Positions 28,828 through 36,844 of a DNA stretch of 64,000 nt are shown in pieces; position 1 is the stretch's first letter; the number at the start of each line of letters is the position of its first letter. The notes below the pieces were generated by a model. The model saw only the letters and a list, made by a program, of their open reading frames with translations. It ran no database searches and was not told the DNA's origin. Source of the stretch: JADGGM01 sp027307005 (GTDB taxonomy: Bacteria; Gemmatimonadota; Gemmatimonadetes; Gemmatimonadales; Gemmatimonadaceae). Both the position numbers and the translations under genes were made by a program. The DNA is taken from NCBI GenBank assembly GCA_035455745.1, contig DATIEP010000036.1, positions 183,665 to 247,664 on the forward strand, read 5' to 3'.

Positions 28828-30311
28828 CGCTGGGTCCCTCCCGTCGTCTCGTCCGGCACGAAGCCCAACTCGAAGTCGCTGCGCCACTGCGCCTTTGGAT
28901 CGCTCCGGTCGTAGAGCAGCGCGCCATCGATCCACACTTTTTCCGTGTGCGTGTACACGCTGAATGGATCGCCCGACCACAACACGACGTCGGCGTCCTT
29001 GCCCGTCTCGATCGACCCGATCTTGCTGTCGAGGTCGAGCGCCCACGCGGGATTGATGGTCATCCATTTCACCGCGTCTTCCTCCGTGATGTTGAGACCG
29101 ATCGCGCGGCCCGCCGCCATCGCCTTCGCCACTTCCTGGTTCAGCCGCTGCGAGCCCGATGGATCATCGGAGTGGATCATCACCTTGACGCCCGCCTTCC
29201 ACAGCAGCGCCATGTTGGCGCGCACCGCATCGAGCGCTTCCATCTTGAAGTCGCCCCAGTCGGCCCACACCGCGGCGCCGATGCCTTCCTTCGCCAGCAG
29301 ATCGGCGATCTTGTACGCTTCGACCGCGTGATGGAACGCGCGTACCTTGTATCCGAATTCGTGCGACATGTCGATTACCTGCGCCATCTCGTCCGCACGG
29401 TAGCAGTGCATTTGCGGGAGAATGTTGCCGCGCAGGACTTCGGCGAGTGTCTCGAGTCCCAGATCGCGCGTCGGCGGCTCGCCCTTGCGGGTCTTGAGCC
29501 AGGCATCCCACTTGCGGCGATAGGCTTCCGCCTTGATCCACTCGGCGCGATAGCCGGCCATGTTGCCCATGCGCGTTTGCGGCCCGCCGCGATTGCCGTA
29601 GACGCGTTTCGGGTTTTCGCCGCACGCCATTTTTAGGCCGTACTTGGCGCCGGGAAATTTCATTCCTTGAACCGTGCGCGCGGGCACGACCTTGAGGATC
29701 GCGCTGCGTCCGCCAAAGAGGTTGCCCGATCCCGGCAGCACCTGGAGCGTGGTGACCCCACCGGCGAGGTTGCGCGGAAACTGCGGATCCTGGGGCCAGA
29801 TCGAATGCTCCGCCCACACGTACGGCGTGACCGGGTTCACGAGCTCGTTGCCATCGCTGTTGGACTCGACCGCCGGCGCAGGATAGACACCCAAATGCGA
29901 GTGCACGTCGATGATGCCCGGCGTGACGAACTTGCCCGTGCCGTCGATCACCACCGGCGCTTCGCCGCCTTCGGCCTGCTTGATCGCGGGATCGTCTACG
30001 GTCTTGCCCACGGCGGCGATCTTGTTGTCCTTCATGAGCAGCGCGCCGTTCACGATGCGCGGCCCGACGGCAGTGAAGATGGTGACGTTCTCGATCAGCG
30101 TCGGCTTGGACGGGAACGGTGTGTACGTGCTCGGATACGGGTCTGCGTTAGGCACCGAGAGGGCGCCGGGCCCGTAGGTGGCTGCGGGCGTCGAGTCACT
30201 CGAACTGGCAGTCGTTGGAGCGGCGCGGGCCGGGGTGGGCGCTTGCGTGGCGGGCGCGTGCTTCGCGCATCCAGCCACGGTGATCGCAAGCGCGAGAGCG
30301 AGCATGCGCAT
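28824..30311 (-). CDS. Amidohydrolase lipoprotein with intact metal site
   Basis: A 495-residue lipoprotein: lipobox TVAGC puts the lipidated Cys at residue 15, followed by a Pro/Ala/Thr linker. The amidohydrolase domain has GIIDVHSHLG (H-x-H at 137-139), LPQMHCYRADE, VRAFHHAVEA and VMIHSDDPSG, the complete ligand set, plus IETGKDADVVLWSGDPF at the end. The likely role is hydrolysis of an amide or lactam at the outer or inner membrane surface. It is translationally coupled to the metal-site-lacking paralogue downstream. Confidence 0.87.
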   Translation of the reverse strand: MRMLALALAITVAGCAKHAPATQAPTPARAAPTTASSSDSTPAATYGPGALSVPNADPYPSTYTPFPSKPTLIENVTIFTAVGPRIVNGALLMKDNKIAAVGKTVDDPAIKQAEGGEAPVVIDGTGKFVTPGIIDVHSHLGVYPAPAVESNSDGNELVNPVTPYVWAEHSIWPQDPQFPRNLAGGVTTLQVLPGSGNLFGGRSAILKVVPARTVQGMKFPGAKYGLKMACGENPKRVYGNRGGPQTRMGNMAGYRAEWIKAEAYRRKWDAWLKTRKGEPPTRDLGLETLAEVLRGNILPQMHCYRADEMAQVIDMSHEFGYKVRAFHHAVEAYKIADLLAKEGIGAAVWADWGDFKMEALDAVRANMALLWKAGVKVMIHSDDPSGSQRLNQEVAKAMAAGRAIGLNITEEDAVKWMTINPAWALDLDSKIGSIETGKDADVVLWSGDPFSVYTHTEKVWIDGALLYDRSDPKAQWRSDFELGFVPDETTGGTQR

Positions 30312-30394
30312 TGCTTCGCGTGACCTCCATCCTGTGGGGGGGTGGTGCGTTGTCGGGGGCGGAAGCTATGGGGCGACGCACAAGGTCGCCAGGG

Positions 30395-31276
30395 TCACCG
30401 CGCGGGCAACAACCGCTGCGCGTTCGTTTCCAGCGCCGCGCGCTTGACCCGTTCTGCCAGCGGCAACGCCAGAAACTGATCGACGTTCTTCCGCATGCTC
30501 TCCACGCCCGGACTCGGCCAATCCGTCCCCCAGAGCAGCTGCGACTCGAGCTCCTCGATCCGCGGGAAATACTCGAGCAACGAACGCGGCGGAATGCCCG
30601 ACAGATCGAGCCACACGTGCTTGTGCCGGCGCAGAATGAAGAACGCCTCCTTCATGTACAGCGGCCGGCCGCCGTGCGCCATGATCAATCGCAGATCCGG
30701 AAAATCGATCGCCACATCGTCGAGCTCCATCGGGTTCCCATACTTGCTGCGCGCGCCCGGGAAGATGCTCGTGCCCGTGTGCACCAGCACAGGCAGCCCG
30801 CGATCTTCACACGTCCTGTAGATGGTCGCGAGCGCATCGAGCCCGCGCGTGTAATCATTGGCCGCGAACGCCTGGTGCGGCGGGTGCAGCTTGAGCACGC
30901 GCGTGCCTAACTCGAGCAGCCGCGCCACGCCGCCGGCAGCGTCGCGGGTGGTGACGGGATCCACGCCGCCGTACGGCAGCAGCCGCAATGGATCAGCCTG
31001 CGCGTACCGCGCGGCGAAGTCATTCGTGTCGTCGCCGAATCCCATGATGTTGGGACTCGGATAATTCACCATGCCCACCCGCTGGATGCCGTGCTCGTCC
31101 ATGATCGCGAGCAGCATCCGCGGATCGTCCATCAAGGCGAGCAGAAACTCGACGTGCTGCTCCTTCCCGCGCCGCATCGTGTCCATGACCGCCGGCTTGA
31201 GCTGCCGCCACGGCTGGATGTGAATGTGGAAATCGGTGACGACGTACCGCTGGTCGGGCGCGGCGGCGCCGCTCAT
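30395..31276 (-). CDS. Amidohydrolase_2 (ACMSD-like) family protein
   Basis: A 293-residue TIM-barrel protein starting at an ATG that overlaps the crotonase stop. Motifs are TDFHIHIQPW (H-x-H near 17), VLKLHPPHQAFAAND (near 130), VLVHTGTS, LIMAHGGRP and LLWGTDWPSPG, with the final Asp. Members include decarboxylases and ring-fission-type hydrolases acting on aromatic carboxylates. It is the last gene of the minus-strand catabolic operon. A role in processing an aromatic-derived acid is likely but the reaction is unknown. Confidence 0.85.
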   Translation of the reverse strand: MSGAAAPDQRYVVTDFHIHIQPWRQLKPAVMDTMRRGKEQHVEFLLALMDDPRMLLAIMDEHGIQRVGMVNYPSPNIMGFGDDTNDFAARYAQADPLRLLPYGGVDPVTTRDAAGGVARLLELGTRVLKLHPPHQAFAANDYTRGLDALATIYRTCEDRGLPVLVHTGTSIFPGARSKYGNPMELDDVAIDFPDLRLIMAHGGRPLYMKEAFFILRRHKHVWLDLSGIPPRSLLEYFPRIEELESQLLWGTDWPSPGVESMRKNVDQFLALPLAERVKRAALETNAQRLLPAR

Positions 31277-32055
31277 TTCCCGGTGAACTGCGCGGCGCGC
31301 TTCTCCAGAAACGCGCGCACACCTTCCGCGCGGTCGTCGCTCGCGAAGCACAGCTGAAACAGCGCAGTCTCGAGCTTGAGCCCATCGTCCAACGGAAGAT
31401 TGAGCGCGGCGCGCGTGGCTTCCTTCGCCGCCGCCACGGCCACCGGACTCTTGGACGCGATGGTCTCGGCGAGCGCCAGCGCGCGGTCGAGCAGGGCAGC
31501 GGGCTCGAGCACTTCGTCCACCAGGCCTAACCGGAGCGCTTCGTCGGCGCCGATCATCTCGCCGGTCAGAATCATCTTGAGCGCCGCGCCTAACCCGACG
31601 ATGCGCGGCAGACGCTGCGTGCCGCCGCCCCCGGGAATGATGCCCAGATTCACCTCGGGCTGCCCGAACCGCGCCGACGCGCTGGCGAGGCGAATGTCGC
31701 ACGACAGCGCGAGCTCCATGCCGCCGCCGAGGCAGTAGCCGTTGACGGCGGCGATCACCGGCGTGGGGCAGCGCTCGACCGCGTCGAAGATCGTCGCGCC
31801 CTTCATGACCCGCCACTGTTCGACCGTCGTGCGCCCTTCGAATTCGCCGATGTCGGCGCCGGCCACGAAGGCCTTGTCGCCGGCGCCCGTCACGACGATC
31901 GCGCGCACCGCGTCGTTCGCCCGCGCCGCCGCGATCGCCTCGAGAAACGCCGACCGCACCTGGCGGTCGAGCGCATTGCGCTTTTCCGGCCGGTTGATCG
32001 TGATCAGCATTGTCCGCCCGCGCACTTCGTGCATCACCACGCCGCCGTCGCTCAT
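31273..32055 (-). CDS. Enoyl-CoA hydratase
   Basis: A 260-residue crotonase with both active-site elements: KAFVAGADIGEFEG (near 65), AAVNGYCLGGGMELALSCD (near 103, first catalytic Glu in GGGMEL) and FGQPEVNLGIIPGGGGTQRLPR (second Glu in PEV). This is the pattern of true short-chain hydratases (PaaF/FadB-like). It overlaps the hydroxyacyl-CoA dehydrogenase, its likely next step. Confidence 0.92.
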   Translation of the reverse strand: MSDGGVVMHEVRGRTMLITINRPEKRNALDRQVRSAFLEAIAAARANDAVRAIVVTGAGDKAFVAGADIGEFEGRTTVEQWRVMKGATIFDAVERCPTPVIAAVNGYCLGGGMELALSCDIRLASASARFGQPEVNLGIIPGGGGTQRLPRIVGLGAALKMILTGEMIGADEALRLGLVDEVLEPAALLDRALALAETIASKSPVAVAAAKEATRAALNLPLDDGLKLETALFQLCFASDDRAEGVRAFLEKRAAQFTGK

Positions 32056-32909
32056 GCCGTCTTCTCCCACGTGTAGAACCCCTGGCCCGTCTTTTTGCCT
32101 AACTCGCCCCGCGCCACCTTGTCGCGCAGCAGCGCCGGCGGCCGATACGTGTCGTCGCGCAGCGTCTCGTGCAGGTGCTCGGCGATCGCCAGCCGCACGT
32201 CGAGCCCCACGATGTCCGTCAGGCGGAGCGGGCCCATGGGATGGTTGTAGCCCAGTTCCATGGCCCGGTCGATGTCGGCGGCCGAGGCGACGCCCTGCTC
32301 GAGCATGCGGATCGCTTCGAGCCCCAGGACGACGCCCAACCGGCTGGTCGCGAACCCCGGTGTGTCGCGAACGACGATCGCCTCCTTGCCGACGAGCGAT
32401 GCGAAGGCGCGCGCTCGCGCCACCGCGTCGGTGCTCGTCGCCTGGCCGCTGACGATCTCGAGCAGCTTCATCACCGGCACGGGATTGAAGAAGTGCATGC
32501 CCAACGCGCGCTCCGGATGGCGGAGCGGTGCCGCGATCGCCGAGATCGACAGCGATGACGTGTTGCTGGCCAGCAGCGTGTCGTTCGCCACGACGCGCTC
32601 GAGCCGCGCGAACAGCTCCTGCTTGAGCACGATGCGTTCGGGGATGGCCTCGATGACGATGGTCGCGTCGGCGGCGCATTCCTCGGGCGTCGGCGCGGTA
32701 GCGAGCCGCACCAGGGCCGCGTCCCGCTCGGCGGCCGTGCACTTGCCCTTTTCGATCGCCTTGTCGAACGCGCGGCCGATCGCCTGCGTGGCGCGCGCCA
32801 GCTGCTCGGCGCTGACGTCCGTTAGGAATACGCGGCAGCCGGCGAGGGCGGCGACGTAGGCGATGCCGTGGCCCATCGTGCCCGCGCCGATGACGGCAAC
32901 GACCGGCAT
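32052..32909 (-). CDS. 3-hydroxyacyl-CoA (3-hydroxybutyryl-CoA) dehydrogenase
   Basis: A 285-residue NAD-dependent dehydrogenase of the PaaH/Hbd type. The Rossmann motif VIGAGTMGHGIA is near residue 6; SNTSSLSISAI, HFFNPVPVMKLLEIV and DTPGFATSRLGVVLGLEAIRML follow. ATG 32909 is used; a GTG at 32921 that overlaps the preceding gene stop (GTGA) is an alternative. It follows the crotonase in the beta-oxidation order. Confidence 0.92.
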   Translation of the reverse strand: MPVVAVIGAGTMGHGIAYVAALAGCRVFLTDVSAEQLARATQAIGRAFDKAIEKGKCTAAERDAALVRLATAPTPEECAADATIVIEAIPERIVLKQELFARLERVVANDTLLASNTSSLSISAIAAPLRHPERALGMHFFNPVPVMKLLEIVSGQATSTDAVARARAFASLVGKEAIVVRDTPGFATSRLGVVLGLEAIRMLEQGVASAADIDRAMELGYNHPMGPLRLTDIVGLDVRLAIAEHLHETLRDDTYRPPALLRDKVARGELGKKTGQGFYTWEKTA

Positions 32910-32917
32910 GGTGCGCG

Positions 32918-33682
32918 TCACGATGACAGCGCCGCCGGCCGCAGGATCTGCTGCAGGAGGGGAAGATGATCCGTACACAGGCCGTCCACGCCTAACGCAG
33001 CCAGCGCGGTCGCCCGCTCGGTCCGGTTCACCGTCCAGGCGATCACGCGCCCCCCGGCGCCGTGCACCGCCGCCACGAGCCCGGCATCGATGAGATCCCA
33101 CCGCGGCCACGCGTCCAGCGCGTCGGCGGCACGCATGGCCGCCGGCACGTCGCCCAGCGCACGGTCGAAGAGGATCCCCCCGCGAATCTCCGGCGCGATC
33201 GCACGCGCCCGCCGCACGGCGTCGTGGTCGAAGCTGTGCACCGCGCATCGGTCCGGGGAAGGCGATTTCCGTATCACGTCGATCGCCGCCGCTTCCACGC
33301 CCGCGCCCTTGAGCTCGATGAACACGCTGGCGCGCCCGCGCACCGCCGCCAACACCTCGGCAAGCGTCGGGATGAGCGCCATGCCGCGCACCGAAAAGCC
33401 CTGCAGCTCATCGAACGTCAAGGCATCGATGCGCTTTCCCGTTAGGCGGCCGATCGGCGCCGCCGCGCGGGGGACCTCGTCGTGGTGCACCACCACCACG
33501 CCGTCTTTCGTGGCGTGCACATCGAGCTCGATGCCGTCGGCGCCCAACTCGAGCGCGCGCATGAACGACGGCAGCGTGTTCTCCGGCCGCTCCCGCGGCG
33601 CGCCGCGGTGCCCGATGAGCAGGGGACCCGCCCGGCGCGCCGGCCCCGCGCCCGACTCCGGTCCGCTTGCGTTAGTCGTCAC
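32918..33682 (-). CDS. Glycerophosphodiester phosphodiesterase (GDPD) family
   Basis: A 254-residue GDPD. The catalytic sequence LIGHRGAPRERPENT is near residue 22, and DGIELDVHATKDGVVVVHHDEVPR holds the metal-binding Glu/Asp and second His. FIELKG and VIAWTVNR complete the barrel. No signal peptide is seen, so it is probably cytoplasmic. GTG start overlaps the stop of the oxygenase gene by about 10 bases. It has no obvious role in the catabolic operon. Confidence 0.9.
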   Translation of the reverse strand: MTTNASGPESGAGPARRAGPLLIGHRGAPRERPENTLPSFMRALELGADGIELDVHATKDGVVVVHHDEVPRAAAPIGRLTGKRIDALTFDELQGFSVRGMALIPTLAEVLAAVRGRASVFIELKGAGVEAAAIDVIRKSPSPDRCAVHSFDHDAVRRARAIAPEIRGGILFDRALGDVPAAMRAADALDAWPRWDLIDAGLVAAVHGAGGRVIAWTVNRTERATALAALGVDGLCTDHLPLLQQILRPAALSS

Positions 33683-34787
33683 TCTTCTTGGGCTGGATCC
33701 AGTCGTTCTCCTTGAAGATCGAGCGCAACAGCTCGCGGTCCGCCGCCGTCGGCATCACCGATTCCACATACGCCTTGTAGCCCTCGCGCGGAATCGGCTC
33801 CCCGTCCAGGTTGAACGTCTGCCCTTTGTACTGGCCGATGCGCCGATTGAACTTGATGCTCGGCACCTTGAGCTTCGGCTGATGCTCCGGCACGTGCAGG
33901 TTCAACCGGTCGATCAACCCCTGCACCTCCTGCCGGTACAACTCGCGCGCGTACTCGTTGAGACGCGCCGGATCGGGCGACTGCGGGTTCGTCCGCTCGT
34001 CGAACCGTCCCTTGAGCCCCCACGTGTACGCCCACTGCGCCGACGACGATCCATCGGTGCCGAACAGATCGAACGCCGTCGACACCCATTTGTTGAAGTA
34101 GCGCTGCATGACGTCGGTCGGAATGCGCCCCGCCTTGATGATGCGCAGGAGCCCGTTGTTGCCCGTGCCTAAATGGAACGACTCTTCGCGCAACATCGGC
34201 TTCATCGATCGCGACAGCGGCGCGAACGCCGACGTCGACATCATCTGCAGCTGGTACTTGCCGTCGCGGTCGATGAACTCGGTGTAGGCGAAGAAGTCGA
34301 GCCAGTTCTCGACGCTCTCGTTGAACGAGCCCAACAGCCGCTCGTGCTCGTCGGCGCGGCGCTGGAGCAGCTTTTCGGCCTCGCGCTTGCCCTCATCGCC
34401 GAAGTGCGACACGAGCAGATACGACATCTGCCATCCGTGCCGCATCTCCTCGGCCATCACTCGATAGATCGCGAGCAAATCGTAGTCGCTCGGCGCGTGC
34501 TCGAGCAGCGCGCGCTGCTGCTCCACCGACGCGAACTCGGTGTCGCCCTGAAAGATGATGAGCGTTTGCAACGCGTCGCGGATGCGCTGATCCGGGATGT
34601 GCATCACGGTGGGCCACTTGTGATTGCCCCGGTAGTGGCCGAACTCGATCTCGGGCACGTCCAGATCGGCGAGCTTCACGTCGAACCTGTAGTCCTTGAG
34701 CTCCCTGGCCTCGAGACCGATGTCGTCCTGCCAGACCTTGAACAGGTCCACCCAGTCGTCGAAGTTCGTGATTTTCGTCAACGCCAT
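33672..34787 (-). CDS. PaaA/BoxB-like ferritin-fold di-iron oxygenase
   Basis: A 371-residue protein with a di-iron ferritin-like fold: E84 in IFQGDTEFASVEQQ, then EEMRHGWQM (E113/114, H117), E170 in FFAYTEF and REESFHLGTG (E201/202, H205). This E...ExxH...E...ExxH arrangement and the EEMRHGWQ helix fit the phenylacetyl-CoA epoxidase PaaA and benzoyl-CoA epoxidase BoxB families. Length is between PaaA (about 310-330) and BoxB (about 470). The partner genes paaBCDE or boxA are absent. Flanking crotonases, thiolase and aldehyde dehydrogenase support ring epoxidation of an aromatic-CoA. Substrate not determined. Confidence 0.78.
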   Translation of the reverse strand: MALTKITNFDDWVDLFKVWQDDIGLEARELKDYRFDVKLADLDVPEIEFGHYRGNHKWPTVMHIPDQRIRDALQTLIIFQGDTEFASVEQQRALLEHAPSDYDLLAIYRVMAEEMRHGWQMSYLLVSHFGDEGKREAEKLLQRRADEHERLLGSFNESVENWLDFFAYTEFIDRDGKYQLQMMSTSAFAPLSRSMKPMLREESFHLGTGNNGLLRIIKAGRIPTDVMQRYFNKWVSTAFDLFGTDGSSSAQWAYTWGLKGRFDERTNPQSPDPARLNEYARELYRQEVQGLIDRLNLHVPEHQPKLKVPSIKFNRRIGQYKGQTFNLDGEPIPREGYKAYVESVMPTAADRELLRSIFKENDWIQPKKSDD

Positions 34788-34815
34788 GATGTGGTGCTCC
34801 TCTGGTGAACTGCCT

Positions 34816-34840
34816 CCGGCCCCACGCCTAACGGGGCCGG
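34816..34840 (-). terminator. Hairpin between PaaG-like and oxygenase genes
   Basis: CCGGCCCC (34816-34823) and GGGGCCGG (34833-34840) form a perfect 8-bp stem with a loop holding GCCTAAC. It lies within the minus operon without a U-tract, so it may be a partial terminator or mRNA-stability element. Confidence 0.45.
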
Positions 34841-34844
34841 TGTG

Positions 34845-35645
34845 TCAACGGGCCGCCGGCTGACCGAACGCCGGCCGCCGCTTCTCCAGAAACGCCGTGA
34901 TGCCTTCCGCCGCGTCGCCGCTCCGGAAGCACCGGAGCTGCGCGTCCAGCTCGTAGTCGAGCATCTCGGGCAGCGACCGGTCGAGCGACGCGTACACGGC
35001 GCGCTTGGCCATCGCGATGGCGAGGGGCGGCTTCGCGGCGAGCGCCGCCGCCAGCGCGCGCGTCTCCGTGCCTAACGCATCGTGCGGCACCACGCGGTTG
35101 AACAATCCGAGCCGCAGACCTTCGGCGGCGTCGACCATCTCCGCCAGCCAGAACAGCTCGAGCGTTTTCGCGGGACCGACCAGCCGCGGCAGGAAGTACG
35201 TGCCGCCCCAATCCGGATGCAGGCCGATGCGGTTGAAGGTTTGGCCTAACGATGCCCGGTCGCTGGCGATGCGGAGGTCGCAGGCCAGCGCGAGGTTGGC
35301 GCCGCCGCCCGCCGCCGCACCGTTGATGCTTCCGATCACCGGTTTGGAGGACGCCCGCATCGTCAGGACCACGCGCCGGCCGGCTTCGACCAACGCCGCC
35401 ATCGCCGCTTCGTCGCGCGTGGCGATGAGCTCGGACATATAGCCGATGTCGGCGCCGGCGCAGAACGCGCGCCCCGCGCCGGTGAGCACGATCACGCGCA
35501 CGGCGTCGTCGTGCTCGAGCTCGTCCAACGCATCGGCCACTTCGCGGCGCATCGTCCCGGCGAACGCATTCAGTTTGTCGGGGCGGTTGAGGATCAACGT
35601 CCCGATGCCATCCTCGCGCTCGACGCGAATGTGCTCGTAGCTCAT
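34845..35645 (-). CDS. Enoyl-CoA hydratase/isomerase, PaaG-like
   Basis: A 266-residue crotonase. RAFCAGADIGYMSEL (near 64), GSINGAAAGGGANLALACDLRIAS (near 107) and LGQTFNRIGLHPDWGGTYFLPRLVG (near 133) resemble 1,2-epoxyphenylacetyl-CoA isomerase: the GGGANLALACD loop lacks the first hydratase Glu, and Asp in HPDWG is where PaaG-type isomerases keep their catalytic acid. It lies directly before the oxygenase gene, as a ring-opening isomerase would. It overlaps the thiolase stop. Confidence 0.82.
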   Translation of the reverse strand: MSYEHIRVEREDGIGTLILNRPDKLNAFAGTMRREVADALDELEHDDAVRVIVLTGAGRAFCAGADIGYMSELIATRDEAAMAALVEAGRRVVLTMRASSKPVIGSINGAAAGGGANLALACDLRIASDRASLGQTFNRIGLHPDWGGTYFLPRLVGPAKTLELFWLAEMVDAAEGLRLGLFNRVVPHDALGTETRALAAALAAKPPLAIAMAKRAVYASLDRSLPEMLDYELDAQLRCFRSGDAAEGITAFLEKRRPAFGQPAAR

Positions 35646-36844
35646 CGCACGCGCTCCACGATCATCGCGATCCCCTGGCCGACGCCGATGCACATCGTCG
35701 CCAGGCCGCGCGCCGCCTCCCGCCGCCGCATCTCGTGCACCAGCGTCGTCAGGACCCGGGCGCCCGACGCGCCTAACGGATGGCCCAACGCAATCGCGCC
35801 GCCGTTCACGTTCGTGCGCGCGGGGTCGCATCCGAGCTCGCGCATGCACGCCACCGACTGCGACGCGAACGCTTCGTTGAGCTCGACGAGATCGATGTCC
35901 GACATCCGAAGGCCGGCTCGCGCCAGCGCCTTGCGCGTCGCCGGCACCGGACCCAACCCCATCACCTCGGGCGACACCCCGGCCACCGCCGACGCGACGA
36001 TCCGTGCCATCGGCTGAAGCCCGGCTCGCTGCGCCGCCGGCTCCGACATGACGAGCAAAGCGCTCGCGCCATCGTTGATCCCGCTCGACGACCCCGCGGT
36101 GACGGTGCCGTTCTGTTTCACGAACGCCGGCTTCATGGCCGCGAGACTCTGCAGCGTCACATCGGGACGCGGGTGTTCATCGCGGGACACGACCGTCGCG
36201 TCACCGCGGCGTCCCGGCACCGTCACCGGCACGATCTCCTCATCGAAGCGCCCATCGGCCATCGCGCACGCCGCTCGTCGCTGGCTCTCGAGCGCGAACG
36301 CATCCTGCTCCTCGCGCGACACGTCGCAGCGCGTCGCCACCTCCTCCGCCGTCTCGCCTAACGAAATCGTCCACTCGCGCGGCATCTTCGGATTCGTGAA
36401 CCGCCACCCGACGGTGGTGTCCGCGGCGACCGGAGCGGAGCGGGGGAATCCCTCCTCCGGCTTGAGCATGACCCACGGCGAGCGCGACATGCTCTCGACG
36501 CCGCCCGCCACGAACACATCGCCTTCACCGGCGCGAATCGCCTGCGCCGCGCTCGCCACGGCCTGCAGACCGGAACCGCACAAGCGGTTGACCGTCTGAC
36601 CCGGAATCTCCACCGGCAACCCCGCCAGCAGCGATGCCATGCGCGCCACGTTCCGGTTGTCCTCGCCGGCCTGGTTCGCGCATCCCAGGATGACGTCGTC
36701 GATGCTCGACGGCGCGATGCCGGTGCGTTCGACGAGCGCGCGAATCACGCCCGCCGCCAGATCGTCCGGCCTGACGCGCGCCAGCGCGCCGCCGTGACGG
36801 CCGATCGGCGTCCGAAGCGCGACGACGATCACCGGAGCACTCAC
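35642..36844 (-). CDS. Acetyl-CoA acyltransferase (thiolase), PaaJ-like
   Basis: A 400-residue thiolase: nucleophilic Cys in NRLCGSGLQAVASAAQAI, the HP motif GGAIALGHPLGASGARVL and the second active Cys in MCIGVGQGIAM. Start GTG 36844 overlaps the aldehyde dehydrogenase stop. N-terminal VVALRTPIGRHGGALA is typical of beta-ketoadipyl-CoA thiolases. It would perform the last cleavage of the acyl-CoA product. Confidence 0.93.
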   Translation of the reverse strand: MSAPVIVVALRTPIGRHGGALARVRPDDLAAGVIRALVERTGIAPSSIDDVILGCANQAGEDNRNVARMASLLAGLPVEIPGQTVNRLCGSGLQAVASAAQAIRAGEGDVFVAGGVESMSRSPWVMLKPEEGFPRSAPVAADTTVGWRFTNPKMPREWTISLGETAEEVATRCDVSREEQDAFALESQRRAACAMADGRFDEEIVPVTVPGRRGDATVVSRDEHPRPDVTLQSLAAMKPAFVKQNGTVTAGSSSGINDGASALLVMSEPAAQRAGLQPMARIVASAVAGVSPEVMGLGPVPATRKALARAGLRMSDIDLVELNEAFASQSVACMRELGCDPARTNVNGGAIALGHPLGASGARVLTTLVHEMRRREAARGLATMCIGVGQGIAMIVERVR

